From Pseudomonadota bacterium (GTDB lineage Bacteria; Pseudomonadota; Gammaproteobacteria; Xanthomonadales; Xanthomonadaceae): 11,855 bases of DNA. Below, in pieces: positions 1-6,317 of the stretch (positions within the stretch are counted from its first letter, which is position 1; every line of letters begins with the position of its first letter). The notes under the pieces are model-generated. The model had not been told where the DNA came from. It saw nothing but the letters and a program-made list of their open reading frames with translations, and made no database searches. A program made the position numbers and the translations under genes. Where the stretch lies: the NCBI GenBank assembly GCA_023393895.1, contig JAEXBT010000046.1, forward strand, positions 1 to 11,855. The letters are read 5' to 3'.

Positions 1-2
1 CT

Positions 3-479
3 ACGGCGTGGCAGGTCATGCACGAGGGGCGTGCTGTCCCTGGAGCGGCCGACGATGGATCGGTCGACCCGACCCGATTCTTTCACTGGGTGAGGCAGGT
101 GCGCACCCGGGCGGGTGAACTGCACCGCAAGGCGGCGGTGGACAGCACCATTGGCACGTGGCTCTCCAGCTGTCCCTCCGACCTCGACGGCACCTGGCCA
201 TGCCAGCCGGTGCGTGAGCTGCTCGAGGACCCAGAGTCCGATGCCATTCGCAACGGCTTTGTATGCGGCGTACGCAATAATCGGGGCGCTCACAGCCGCG
301 GCATCTTCGACGGCGGGCTGCAGGAGCGAGCGCTGGCGGAAAAGTACCGAGCCTTCGCTCAGCCATTAATGGGCACGTTCCCGGTGACGGCGGAGTGCCT
401 GGCGGACATCGCACGGGGTTACGACTTCGAAGCGCGCACGTACGACGATGAAGCCAACTTGATGCGTGAGCATCCTTGA
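3..479 (+). CDS. C-terminal end of a large uncharacterised protein (5' truncated by window)
   Basis: The reading frame is open from the first bases of the window (Thr-Ala-Trp-Gln-Val before the first Met at 18) and stops at 477-479, so this is probably the tail of a longer gene rather than a 153-residue protein starting at 18. About 158 residues are visible. They are soluble, mostly helical in character, with no signal peptide or membrane segment. Recognisable elements are DGTWPCQPVRELL near the middle, GFVCGVRNNRGAHSRG after it, a GG-x-QERALAEKYR stretch and an acidic end. From memory this pattern (D-G-x-W, R-G-F-x-x-G, N-x-R-G, E-R-x-L-A) recurs at the C-termini of very large uncharacterised proteins of proteobacterial accessory regions; that is recall, not a search. 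No function can be assigned. Base composition looks less GC-rich than the genes after 2143, which fits accessory DNA. Confidence 0.6.
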   Translation, partial: TAWQVMHEGRAVPGAADDGSVDPTRFFHWVRQVRTRAGELHRKAAVDSTIGTWLSSCPSDLDGTWPCQPVRELLEDPESDAIRNGFVCGVRNNRGAHSRGIFDGGLQERALAEKYRAFAQPLMGTFPVTAECLADIARGYDFEARTYDDEANLMREHP

Positions 480-889
480 TATGGAGAGAGGCGGTGGCGC
501 GCAAGCGGCCCACCCGTGCGCGCGTCTCCTCACAAGCTACGGGGGTTTCAGACCAACCGACGAACTGCGCCTCGACCGTGAGTGGGCGACCAGAACGACT
601 GGTACGACTCGCCGCTGACGCTTATGTCCGGTTTTGGCCGGAAGCCGACATGGCTGGTCGATCCACAATCGGTCAGTCGCGGCTCGCTCACCCAGAAGGG
701 AAATCTCGCCGCCAAGAACTGGCGGAATCGGTCGCGCGATGAAGGCGCAGGATGGAGGGCCTGTCTAGTATGCCGCTGCCAGCGTTGGTGCAAGCGAGGC
801 CCGGGGCGTCACGGAGGCTTGTGCTCACCAGTCCCTGCAGGCCATTCCGGAGCTGTCCCGGGACTGCCCCATTTTCGTCACAGGGGTGC
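480..889. other. Gene-poor stretch, probably decayed accessory DNA
   Basis: No convincing gene is seen between the end of the first CDS and the tRNA. Short open frames on both strands overlap each other, lack ribosome sites and have compositions typical of chance translation. A segment at about 624-652 contains the inverted motif CCGG-TTTTGG-CCGG within TGTCCGGTTTTGGCCGGAAG, which resembles dispersed non-coding repeats that often get mis-annotated as small proteins in proteobacteria (recall only). A 10-bp palindrome, GTCCCGGGAC, lies at 855-864, just downstream of the tRNA 3' end in its transcription direction, but it has no T-tract and is not a clear terminator. Confidence 0.5.
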
Positions 890-966
890 TGGCGCGCCTG
901 GAGGGATTCGAACCCCCGACCAATGGCTTCGGAAGCCACTACTCTATCCGGCTGAGCTACAGGCGC
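890..966 (-). tRNA. tRNA-Arg (anticodon CCG)
   Basis: Read on the minus strand, the gene folds into a full cloverleaf. The acceptor stem pairs GCGCCTG with CAGGCGC, the D arm has GCTC with GAGT, and the anticodon stem GTGGC pairs with GCCAT around the loop TTCCGAA. The T arm pairs GGGGG with CCCTC around TTCGAAT. Anticodon CCG (plus-strand 930-932) reads the arginine codon CGG. The discriminator is G and the 3' CCA is encoded in the genome (plus-strand 890-892). Length is 77 nt including CCA. CGG is a frequent arginine codon in a genome this GC-rich, so this tRNA is likely important. Its first 42 nt are repeated exactly upstream at 1056-1097. Confidence 0.97.
925..966 (-). repeat. 42-bp direct repeat, copy inside the tRNA-Arg gene
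   Basis: This segment covers nucleotides 1-42 of the tRNA, from its 5' end through the anticodon loop into the 3' strand of the anticodon stem. It is identical over 42 bases to 1056-1097, in the same orientation and offset by 131 bp. Identity stops at both edges: t924 versus c1055 and g967 versus t1098. Confidence 0.95.
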
Positions 967-1055
967 GTTTTTAAAGGACTTTTTCCTGCCAATGCTCGTG
1001 CCGCTGAGCACTAGCCTTGTGCTACCCCCGAGGCCCATTGTCGCGGATGAGCAGC

Positions 1056-1097
1056 GGCTTCGGAAGCCACTACTCTATCCGGCTGAGCTACAGGCGC
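1056..1097 (-). repeat. Orphan 5' part of tRNA-Arg(CCG), second copy of the 42-bp repeat
   Basis: An exact copy of the first 42 nt of the tRNA-Arg gene: acceptor 5' strand, D arm and anticodon loop. No matching 3' half follows in the minus-strand direction (1055 downward), so it cannot fold as a tRNA. It is either a trace of site-specific recombination at the tRNA (an att-like core) or the remains of a tandem tRNA duplication that lost its 3' half. The full identity implies a recent event or selection. A minus-strand transcript starting to its right would run through this fragment and then through the intact tRNA. Confidence 0.85.
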
Positions 1098-1214
1098 TTG
1101 AATCAACGGCAGCAGGAGGGTGTGAAGAATACCGCATCCCGCAGCCATGAGGACCCGATCAGGACAGCTTCCGATTGAACGCGCGAGTGACCTGCCACTG
1201 GCGATGAAGAACGC

Positions 1215-1243
1215 GCCGGCGCGACGTCAATGGTCGCGCCGGC
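1215..1243 (-). terminator. Hairpin downstream of the aqpZ pseudogene
   Basis: A perfect 11-bp stem, GCCGGCGCGAC with GTCGCGCCGGC, around a 7-nt loop, placed 12 bp beyond the aqpZ stop codon. In the aqpZ direction it is followed by GCGTTCTTC, only moderately T-rich, so it is a plausible but weak intrinsic terminator. It would also form in transcripts of the other strand. Confidence 0.55.
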
Positions 1244-1255
1244 TTTCAGGCCGGA

Positions 1256-1993
1256 TCAGCGCCTGTCGTCGGCGCCCAGCCACTTGTACATCGCGCCGCC
1301 GATGAGCGCGCCCACGAATGGCGCCACCCAGAACAGCCAAAGCTGGGAGATCGCCCCGCTGCCGGCGAAGAGGGCGACGCCCGTGGAGCGGGCCGGGTTC
1401 ACCGAGGTATTGGTGACCGGAATGCTGATCAGGTGGATCAGCGTCAGTGCCAGACCGATCGCTATCGGCGCGAAGCCGGCAGGAGCCCTCGGATGGGTCG
1501 CGCCCATGATGATCATGATGAACATCGCGGTCAGCACGATCTCCGCCATCAGCGCGGCGGTCATCGAATAGCCCCCGGGCGAGAGGCTGTCGAAACCATT
1601 GGTGGCGAAACTGCCGGCGGTCGCCGGGTCGCCTGCCGGCGGTCGCCGCGATCGCCGTGCCGTTGCCGGTGGCGATGGCATACAGCACCGCAGCTGCGGC
1701 GACCGCCCCCAGTACCTGCGCGATGATGTAACCCGGCAGCTCCCGTGCCGGGAAGCGCCCGCCTGCCCACAACCCCAGGCTGACCGCCGGGTTGAAGTGC
1801 CCGCCCGAGATGTGGCCCAGCGCATACGCGCCGGTCAGCACGGTCAGGCCGAATGCCAGTGACACGCCGACCAGGCCGATGCCGAGCGGATTGCCGTCCC
1901 CGCCGAAATTGCTGCGAGCACCGCGCTGCCGCAGCCGCCCAGCACCAGCCAGAAAGTCCCGATGAACTCCGCCGCCCACTTCCTCGTCTGCAT
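1256..1993 (-). pseudogene. aqpZ: aqpZ, aquaporin Z (MIP family water channel), frameshifted
   Basis: The three reading-frame pieces together give an almost complete AqpZ of normal length. Piece 1 starts at ATG 1993 ([20 protein letters not shown]) and covers helix 1. A 1-base loss near 1905-1915 then shifts the frame. Piece 2 continues with [21 protein letters not shown] (first NPA motif) and helices 2-4. Near 1611-1646 an extra 22 bp returns the reading to the first frame. Piece 3 holds [29 protein letters not shown] (second NPA with its selectivity-filter Arg) and the last helix, ending at the 1256 stop. In the initiating frame translation stops at 1844-1846, after 49 codons. The family forms tetrameric inner-membrane water channels. 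The 22-bp insertion cannot be a simple sequencing slip; the 1-base loss could be. Degradation looks recent because every motif is intact. Confidence 0.88.
1611..1646. repeat. 14-bp direct repeat causing the 22-bp insertion in aqpZ
   Basis: CTGCCGGCGGTCGC occurs at 1611-1624 and again at 1633-1646, separated by CGGGTCGC. Removing one copy plus the spacer (22 bp) restores a continuous AqpZ reading, [10 protein letters not shown], that matches the known family sequence. This points to replication slippage. Confidence 0.9.
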
Positions 1994-2098
1994 CACGCTG
2001 TTCCCGAAAGACGCCCTACCGGCGCCCGGGCAGGCTAGCGCGGAATGGTGATCGGCGTCACCGCGGGGCGGATGCTGGTGGGCGCTCCTGACGGCCTT

Positions 2099-2104
2099 TA
2101 TACT
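2099..2104 (+). promoter_or_regulatory. Possible -10 box for the cytochrome c gene
   Basis: TATACT matches the sigma-70 -10 consensus at five of six positions and lies 39 bp before the likely ATG. No good -35 hexamer is found at 16-18 bp spacing (TGGTGG at 17), so it is a candidate only. The whole 1994-2142 gap lies between this gene and the divergent aqpZ remnant. Confidence 0.35.
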
Positions 2105-2142
2105 GTGCCGCTGGGCATGGCCACTCGGGCCGTGCGGGATGG

Positions 2143-2667
2143 ATGCACGTGAACAAGCACGATTCGCTATTCCTCAAGAAGTTCTCCCTGGTCATCGGCT
2201 TCCTGGTGCTGTTGACCCTCGTCCTGATCCTGTTCGCGCGGCACCTGAACAAGCTGCTGCCGCACGAAATCACCCCGCAGGCGCAGGCGCAGACGCTCTC
2301 GCGCATCGCGCCGGTCGGCGCGGTGTATGCCGGCCAGGAAGGCGTGGTGCAGCAGATGGCTGCCACAGCCGCGATGGCCGCTGCCGCGACCGCGAACGCC
2401 GCCTATGACGGCACCCTGGATGGCGAGGTGATCTACGGCAAGCTGTGCACGGGCTGCCACACCGCCGGTACCGGTGGTGCGCCGAAGCTCGATGCCGCCG
2501 GCATCGGTGCCCGGCTGGCCGCCAACGGCATGGACCTGATGGTCAAGCACGCGATCGATGGCTTCACCGGCGCCACCGGCGTCATGCCGGCCCGCGGTGG
2601 CAACCCCGCGCTCACCGATGAGCAGGTGCGCGCTTCGGTGGAGTGGATGGCCGAGCAGAGCCAGTAA
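2143..2667 (+). CDS. Membrane-anchored monohaem cytochrome c (cytochrome c5-like)
   Basis: The 174-residue protein has a short basic N-terminus and one hydrophobic helix at about residues 14-33, with no clear cleavage site, so it is probably an inner-membrane anchor with the rest in the periplasm. An Ala/Gln-rich linker (about 45-88) leads to a class I cytochrome domain. The haem site is CTGCH at 102-106, the axial Met is probably Met148 in GVMPARGG, and the end is the usual VEWMAEQSQ helix. The family carries electrons between respiratory complexes and terminal oxidases or other acceptors. An alternative start is GTG at 2149, which has a better-spaced GGGAT upstream; the two differ by two residues. 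It appears to be a single-gene unit, since a terminator follows directly. The exact redox partner cannot be read from the sequence. Confidence 0.9.
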   Translation: MHVNKHDSLFLKKFSLVIGFLVLLTLVLILFARHLNKLLPHEITPQAQAQTLSRIAPVGAVYAGQEGVVQQMAATAAMAAAATANAAYDGTLDGEVIYGKLCTGCHTAGTGGAPKLDAAGIGARLAANGMDLMVKHAIDGFTGATGVMPARGGNPALTDEQVRASVEWMAEQSQ

Positions 2668-2689
2668 TCCCGCGCCATCGTCCGCCTCA

Positions 2690-2718
2690 GACGCCGCCGC
2701 AGGGCGGCGTCGTTGTTT
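2690..2718 (+). terminator. Intrinsic terminator after the cytochrome c gene
   Basis: A perfect 9-bp stem, GACGCCGCC with GGCGGCGTC, closes a GCAG tetraloop and is followed by GTTGTTT. It lies 22 bp past the cytochrome stop codon and separates that gene from the nuclease gene downstream. Confidence 0.85.
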
Positions 2719-2780
2719 CCGGACCCGGGCTTACCGTTGATGGCTTGTGGAACACTTGTCCCTTTCCAACCGGACCCGCC

Positions 2781-4487
2781 ATGCGCCCGATCCGCCTGCT
2801 CCCGTTCCTGCTTGCGACCGCGCTTGCCGCCTGCGTCAGCCTCCCCACGCCGTCACCGACGCTTGCGGTGGGCGCGGTGCAGGGCAGTGGCAACCGTAGT
2901 CCCTGGCAGGGCCGCGATGTCACGGTCGAGGGCATCGTTACCGCCGACTTCCGCGGGGGACTCGGTCTGCTGGCGCTGCAGGGGACGCCCGATGGCGATC
3001 CGGCGACTTCCGATGCAGTGTTCGTCGCCGGCGTGCCGGCCGGTTTCGGGGAAGGCGCGCACCTGCGGGTACGCGGCCGGGTGGAGGAGCGCGATGGTGG
3101 CCGCGATGCCCGTGTGACCGTGATCGACGCGGCGGAGGTCCGGGCGCTGCGCCCGGTCGCGCAGCCGTCGCCGGTGCTGCTGCAGGCGCTGCCCGCCGAT
3201 GCCGCGGCGTGGGAATCGCTGGAGGCGATGCGGGTCAGGGTAGCGCAGCCCGTGATCGTGGTCGGTCACCACAACGCGGCGCGTTTTGGCGAATGGCAGG
3301 TCGCGCTGGGGGAACGCCTCTGGACGCCCACGGAAGTGGCACTGCCCGGTGCCGACGCCAACGAGCTGGGTCGACGCAACCGCGCGCGGATGCTTCTGCT
3401 CGATGATGGCGATGGCCGTGAACGCGCCGGCACGCCGATGAGCCTCGACATCCCGCGCGCCGGCAGCGTGCTCGAACAAGTCGAGGGCATCGTCGACGAG
3501 CGCCACGGTCGCTACCGGCTGCAGATGACCGCACCGCTGCAGCCGCGCCCGGTGCAGCGCCCGGCGGCTCCCGCGCGGGCCGGCGAGGTGCGCATCGTCG
3601 CCATCAACCTGCAGAACCTGTTCAACGGGGATGGCCGCGGTGGCGGGTTCCCGACCGCGCGCGGCGCTCGCACGCATGCCGACTATCTTCGCCAGCGCGC
3701 CAAGCTGGTCACCGCGCTGTCGGCACTCGATGCCGATGCGGTGGCGCTGATGGAACTGGAGAACGATGCCGCCGGCCCGCTGGCCTCGGAAGCGCAGCTG
3801 GTCGATGCGCTCAACGCCGCGCACGGCGGTGACTGGCACGCCGTGCCGATGCCGCGGACCGCCAACACCGATGCGATCCGCGTGGGCCTGATCTATCGTG
3901 CCTCGCGTCTTGAGGCCGTGGGAGGGCCCCGCGCGCTCGATGCCGGCCCGTTCGCCAGCCACAGCCGGCCGCCACTGGCGCAGACGTTCCGTGCCGGCAC
4001 AGGCTCGCCGTTCACGCTGGTCGCCAACCATTTCAAGTCCAAGGGCTGCCGCGAGGCCAAGGGCGCCGATGCCGACCGGCGCGACGGACAAAGTTGCTGG
4101 AACGCGATGCGTCTGGATGCCGCGCAACGGCTCGACGGATGGCTGCGAAACGCACCAGGCGGGCTGGGCGCCGTCCTGCTGCTGGGTGATCTCAACGCCT
4201 ATGCGATGGAAGACCCGCTCCGCTGGCTGCGCGAAGCGGGCTGGCAGGACGCCTTCGTACGGAACGGCACCACGCCGGTCTACTCCTACGTCTACGAAGG
4301 CCAGGCGGGCCGCCTCGACCACGCGCTGCTCTCGCCGGCACTGGCTCCCAGGCTGCAGGCGGCGCAGGTGTGGCACATCAACGCCGACGAACCCGACATC
4401 GCCGACCCGCCGGGCGCCGCGCCCACGCCGTGGCGCAGTTCCGACCACGATCCGCTGGTGATCGACCTGCGTTTGCGCAGCCAGTGA
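2781..4487 (+). CDS. Lipoprotein ExeM/NucH-type endonuclease (OB-fold plus EEP domain)
   Basis: Starting at ATG 2781 gives 568 residues with a lipoprotein signal peptide: MRPIRLL, a hydrophobic core and the lipobox LAAC with Cys18. Residue +2 is Val, which does not signal inner-membrane retention, so an outer-membrane location is likely. Residues about 30-255 form a beta-rich region of the OB-fold type found in extracellular nucleases. Residues about 268-565 are an endonuclease/exonuclease/phosphatase domain with the expected catalytic elements: NLQNLF (Asn276, Asn279), LMELEND (metal ligand Glu325 or Glu327), NHFKSKG (Asn416, His417), GDLNAY (Asp470, Asn472), RLDH (Asp513) and SSDHDP (Asp555, His556). 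These enzymes hydrolyse DNA or RNA phosphodiesters with divalent metal and are used for extracellular DNA turnover or nutrient phosphate. The frame is open further upstream to 2643, but that part overlaps the cytochrome gene and lacks a signal peptide. Confidence 0.88.
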   Translation: MRPIRLLPFLLATALAACVSLPTPSPTLAVGAVQGSGNRSPWQGRDVTVEGIVTADFRGGLGLLALQGTPDGDPATSDAVFVAGVPAGFGEGAHLRVRGRVEERDGGRDARVTVIDAAEVRALRPVAQPSPVLLQALPADAAAWESLEAMRVRVAQPVIVVGHHNAARFGEWQVALGERLWTPTEVALPGADANELGRRNRARMLLLDDGDGRERAGTPMSLDIPRAGSVLEQVEGIVDERHGRYRLQMTAPLQPRPVQRPAAPARAGEVRIVAINLQNLFNGDGRGGGFPTARGARTHADYLRQRAKLVTALSALDADAVALMELENDAAGPLASEAQLVDALNAAHGGDWHAVPMPRTANTDAIRVGLIYRASRLEAVGGPRALDAGPFASHSRPPLAQTFRAGTGSPFTLVANHFKSKGCREAKGADADRRDGQSCWNAMRLDAAQRLDGWLRNAPGGLGAVLLLGDLNAYAMEDPLRWLREAGWQDAFVRNGTTPVYSYVYEGQAGRLDHALLSPALAPRLQAAQVWHINADEPDIADPPGAAPTPWRSSDHDPLVIDLRLRSQ

Positions 4488-4488
4488 A

Positions 4489-4509
4489 CGGGGCCCCAGG
4501 GTCGCCCCG
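4489..4509. other. Short hairpin between nuclease and hydrolase genes
   Basis: CGGGGC at 4489-4494 pairs with GCCCCG at 4504-4509 around a 9-nt loop, directly after the nuclease stop codon. No T-run follows, so efficient termination is doubtful. The next gene starts 14 bp later. Confidence 0.3.
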
Positions 4510-4510
4510 C

Positions 4511-4516
4511 TAGACT
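4511..4516 (+). promoter_or_regulatory. TAGACT -10-like box abutting the hydrolase start
   Basis: TAGACT fits the TANNNT pattern. Exactly six bases separate it from the ATG at 4523, and no Shine-Dalgarno is present in GGCGCC. A transcript from this box would start at or within a base of the ATG, that is, it would be leaderless. The same spacing is seen before queF. Confidence 0.35.
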
Positions 4517-4522
4517 GGCGCC

Positions 4523-5194
4523 ATGGAACAACCCGAATTCCCCACCACCGACGCCGCCCTCGTGCTTGCCGGACCCGCCGGCGCGCTGGAAGCGATGGTC
4601 GATTTTCCCGAAGCCGACATCGCGACCCAGCCCGTGGTCGCCGTCGTCTGTCATCCGCTGCCGACCGAAGGCGGCACGATGAACAACAAGGTCGTCACCA
4701 TGGCTGCCCGCGCGTTGCGCGAACTCGGCGTCCCCACCGTGCGGTTCAACTTCCGCGGGACCGGGAAATCCGCCGGCGAGTTCGATGAAGGCGAAGGCGA
4801 GCGCGAGGACCTGCGTGCGGTGGTGGCCTGGGTCCGCAGAGAGCGTCCCACCGCGCTGGTGTGGCTTGTGGGTTTCAGCTTCGGCGCGTATGTCTCGATC
4901 CGCGCCAGCGAGACGCTGGAGCCCGCCGCGCAGATATCGCTGGCGCCGCCGGCCGGTCGCTGGGAGTTTCCCGCCGCCGCCCCGCGCATGCCCTGGCTGG
5001 TGGTGCAGGGCGAAGACGACGAAGTGGTCGATGCCCATGCCGTATACGCATGGCTGGAGAAGCTCGATGCGCCGCAGCTGACGCTGGTGAAGATGCCGGG
5101 CACCAGCCATTTCTTCCACGGCAAGCTGGTCGACCTGCGCGGGGTGATCAAGCACACCGTGCGCCACTGGCTGCCGTCTCCCGCCGGCGAATGA
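4523..5194 (+). CDS. Alpha/beta hydrolase (COG2945-like)
   Basis: A 223-residue cytoplasmic alpha/beta hydrolase, about the normal size for this small subfamily. Visible elements in order are the oxyanion-side motif CHPLPTEGGTMNNKV (about 43-57), RFNFRGTGKSAG (74-85), the nucleophile elbow GFSFGA with Ser119, the acid strand VQGEDDEVVD with probable catalytic Asp166, and GTSHFF with His196. The substrate is unknown; members have been described loosely as esterases or carboxylesterases. The stop codon overlaps the zapE start as ATGA, so the two are likely translated in a coupled way. The start at 4523 is favoured because homologues begin shortly before the CHP motif and no upstream in-frame start with a ribosome site is seen. 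Confidence 0.87.
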   Translation: MEQPEFPTTDAALVLAGPAGALEAMVDFPEADIATQPVVAVVCHPLPTEGGTMNNKVVTMAARALRELGVPTVRFNFRGTGKSAGEFDEGEGEREDLRAVVAWVRRERPTALVWLVGFSFGAYVSIRASETLEPAAQISLAPPAGRWEFPAAAPRMPWLVVQGEDDEVVDAHAVYAWLEKLDAPQLTLVKMPGTSHFFHGKLVDLRGVIKHTVRHWLPSPAGE

Positions 5195-6282
5195 GCACGC
5201 CCGCCCCGTCACAGGCCTACGCCGCGGGTGTTGCGCGTGGCGAGTGGCAGGACGATGCCGCCCAGCGCGCGGTGCTGGTGGAGCTCGATCGTCTGCATGC
5301 CGCGCTGTCCAACGCGCCCCCGGGGGACGGCTGGCTTGGGCGGTTGTTCGGCCACCGCAACGCGCCGGCGGTGCCCGGTCTTTACCTGTGGGGTGGGGTC
5401 GGGCGCGGCAAGACCTTCCTGGTGGATCTGTTCTACGACAGCCTGGCGTTTCCGCAGAAGCGACGCACCCACTTCCACCGCTTCATGCGCGAGATCCACG
5501 CGCGGCTGAAGGATCATGTGGGCGAGCGCGACCCGCTGGCGATCATTGCGCGAGAGTGGCGGCGCGACATGCGCGTGCTGGTGCTGGACGAGTTCTTCGT
5601 CAGCGACATCGGCGATGCGATGCTGCTCGGCCGCCTGCTCGAACGCCTGTTCGCCGAAGGCGTGGTGCTGGTTACCACGTCCAATACCGTGCCGGCGCAG
5701 CTGTACAAGGATGGCCTGCAGCGCGCGCGCTTCCTGCCGGCGATCGCCTTGATTGAAGCGCATTGCGTGGTGATGGAGATCGAAAGCGCGACCGACTACC
5801 GGCTACGCGAGCTGACCCGCTCGCCGGTGTACCGCGCGCCCGCGGATGATGACGCGGATGCATGGCTCACCGAACGATGGAAGACGCTCACCCATGCCAG
5901 CCCGAAGGCCGGCGCGCTGTCGATCGATGGCCGCCCGATCCGCACCCGTGCCTGTTGCAACGGCTTCGTCTGGTTCGATTTCGACGCGCTCTGCGAGGGC
6001 CCGCGCGCGGCTGCCGACTACATCGAGATCGCCAGCGAGTTCCACACCGTCCTGCTCGGTGGCATTCCGCGCTTTGATGGCGGCAACGACGACCCGGCGC
6101 GCCGCTTCGTGACCGCGGTCGACGAGTTCTACGATCGCCACGTCAACCTGGTCTGTACGGCAGCTGCTGCCCCGGTCGACCTCTATAGCGGGGAGCGCCT
6201 GGCCCACGCCTTCGAGCGCACCGCCTCGCGCCTGATCGAGATGCAGAGCGCCGAATACCTGGCGCGCGAGCACCTGGCCTGA
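5191..6282 (+). CDS. zapE: Cell division protein ZapE (AFG1-like AAA ATPase)
   Basis: A 363-residue ATPase of normal ZapE length. Walker A is GGVGRGKT at residues 68-75, Walker B is VLVLDEF (Asp133, Glu134), and a TSN sensor motif lies at 163-165 followed by LYKDGLQRARF with probable arginine-finger residues (Arg178, Arg180). The C-terminal RFDGGNDDPARRF and VDEFYDRHVNL segments are also typical. In E. coli ZapE associates with the Z-ring and destabilises FtsZ polymers in an ATP-dependent way during late division and under stress; the mitochondrial relative AFG1 acts in quality control. The ATG overlaps the hydrolase stop by four bases (ATGA). The frame is open much further upstream, but that part only shadows the hydrolase gene. 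No separate promoter is visible, so it probably depends on transcription from upstream. Confidence 0.95.
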   Translation: MSTPAPSQAYAAGVARGEWQDDAAQRAVLVELDRLHAALSNAPPGDGWLGRLFGHRNAPAVPGLYLWGGVGRGKTFLVDLFYDSLAFPQKRRTHFHRFMREIHARLKDHVGERDPLAIIAREWRRDMRVLVLDEFFVSDIGDAMLLGRLLERLFAEGVVLVTTSNTVPAQLYKDGLQRARFLPAIALIEAHCVVMEIESATDYRLRELTRSPVYRAPADDDADAWLTERWKTLTHASPKAGALSIDGRPIRTRACCNGFVWFDFDALCEGPRAAADYIEIASEFHTVLLGGIPRFDGGNDDPARRFVTAVDEFYDRHVNLVCTAAAAPVDLYSGERLAHAFERTASRLIEMQSAEYLAREHLA

Positions 6283-6317
6283 TCTACCATCGGCGTATCG
6301 ACGAAGGGAGGCACGCG

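Noticed and set aside
582..974. Plus-strand open frame of 130 residues ending in GGIRTPDQWLRKPLLYPAELQA
   Set aside because: This C-terminal string is the translation of the antisense of the tRNA-Arg gene, a known false-gene signature. There is no ribosome site, and the rest overlaps non-coding relic sequence.
890..1097. Reading the two 42-bp copies as a CRISPR-like repeat array
   Set aside because: There are only two copies, the spacing is 89 bp, one copy is a functional tRNA gene part, and no cas gene is present.
1227..1979. A 250-residue minus-strand frame treated as a complete aquaporin
   Set aside because: Only its middle part matches AqpZ. Its first about 27 residues and everything after the 22-bp insertion are out-of-frame translation of the same gene, so it is one piece of the pseudogene.
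2047..2062. GGTGA/TCACC inverted repeat as an operator before the cytochrome gene
   Set aside because: The arms are only five bases, at a frequency expected by chance in GC-rich DNA, and they match no regulator site that I recognise.
2853..4448. A 531-residue minus-strand frame opposite the nuclease gene
   Set aside because: It is a codon-bias shadow: rich in Arg, His and Gly, with no domain, no ribosome site, and lying wholly inside a well-supported gene.
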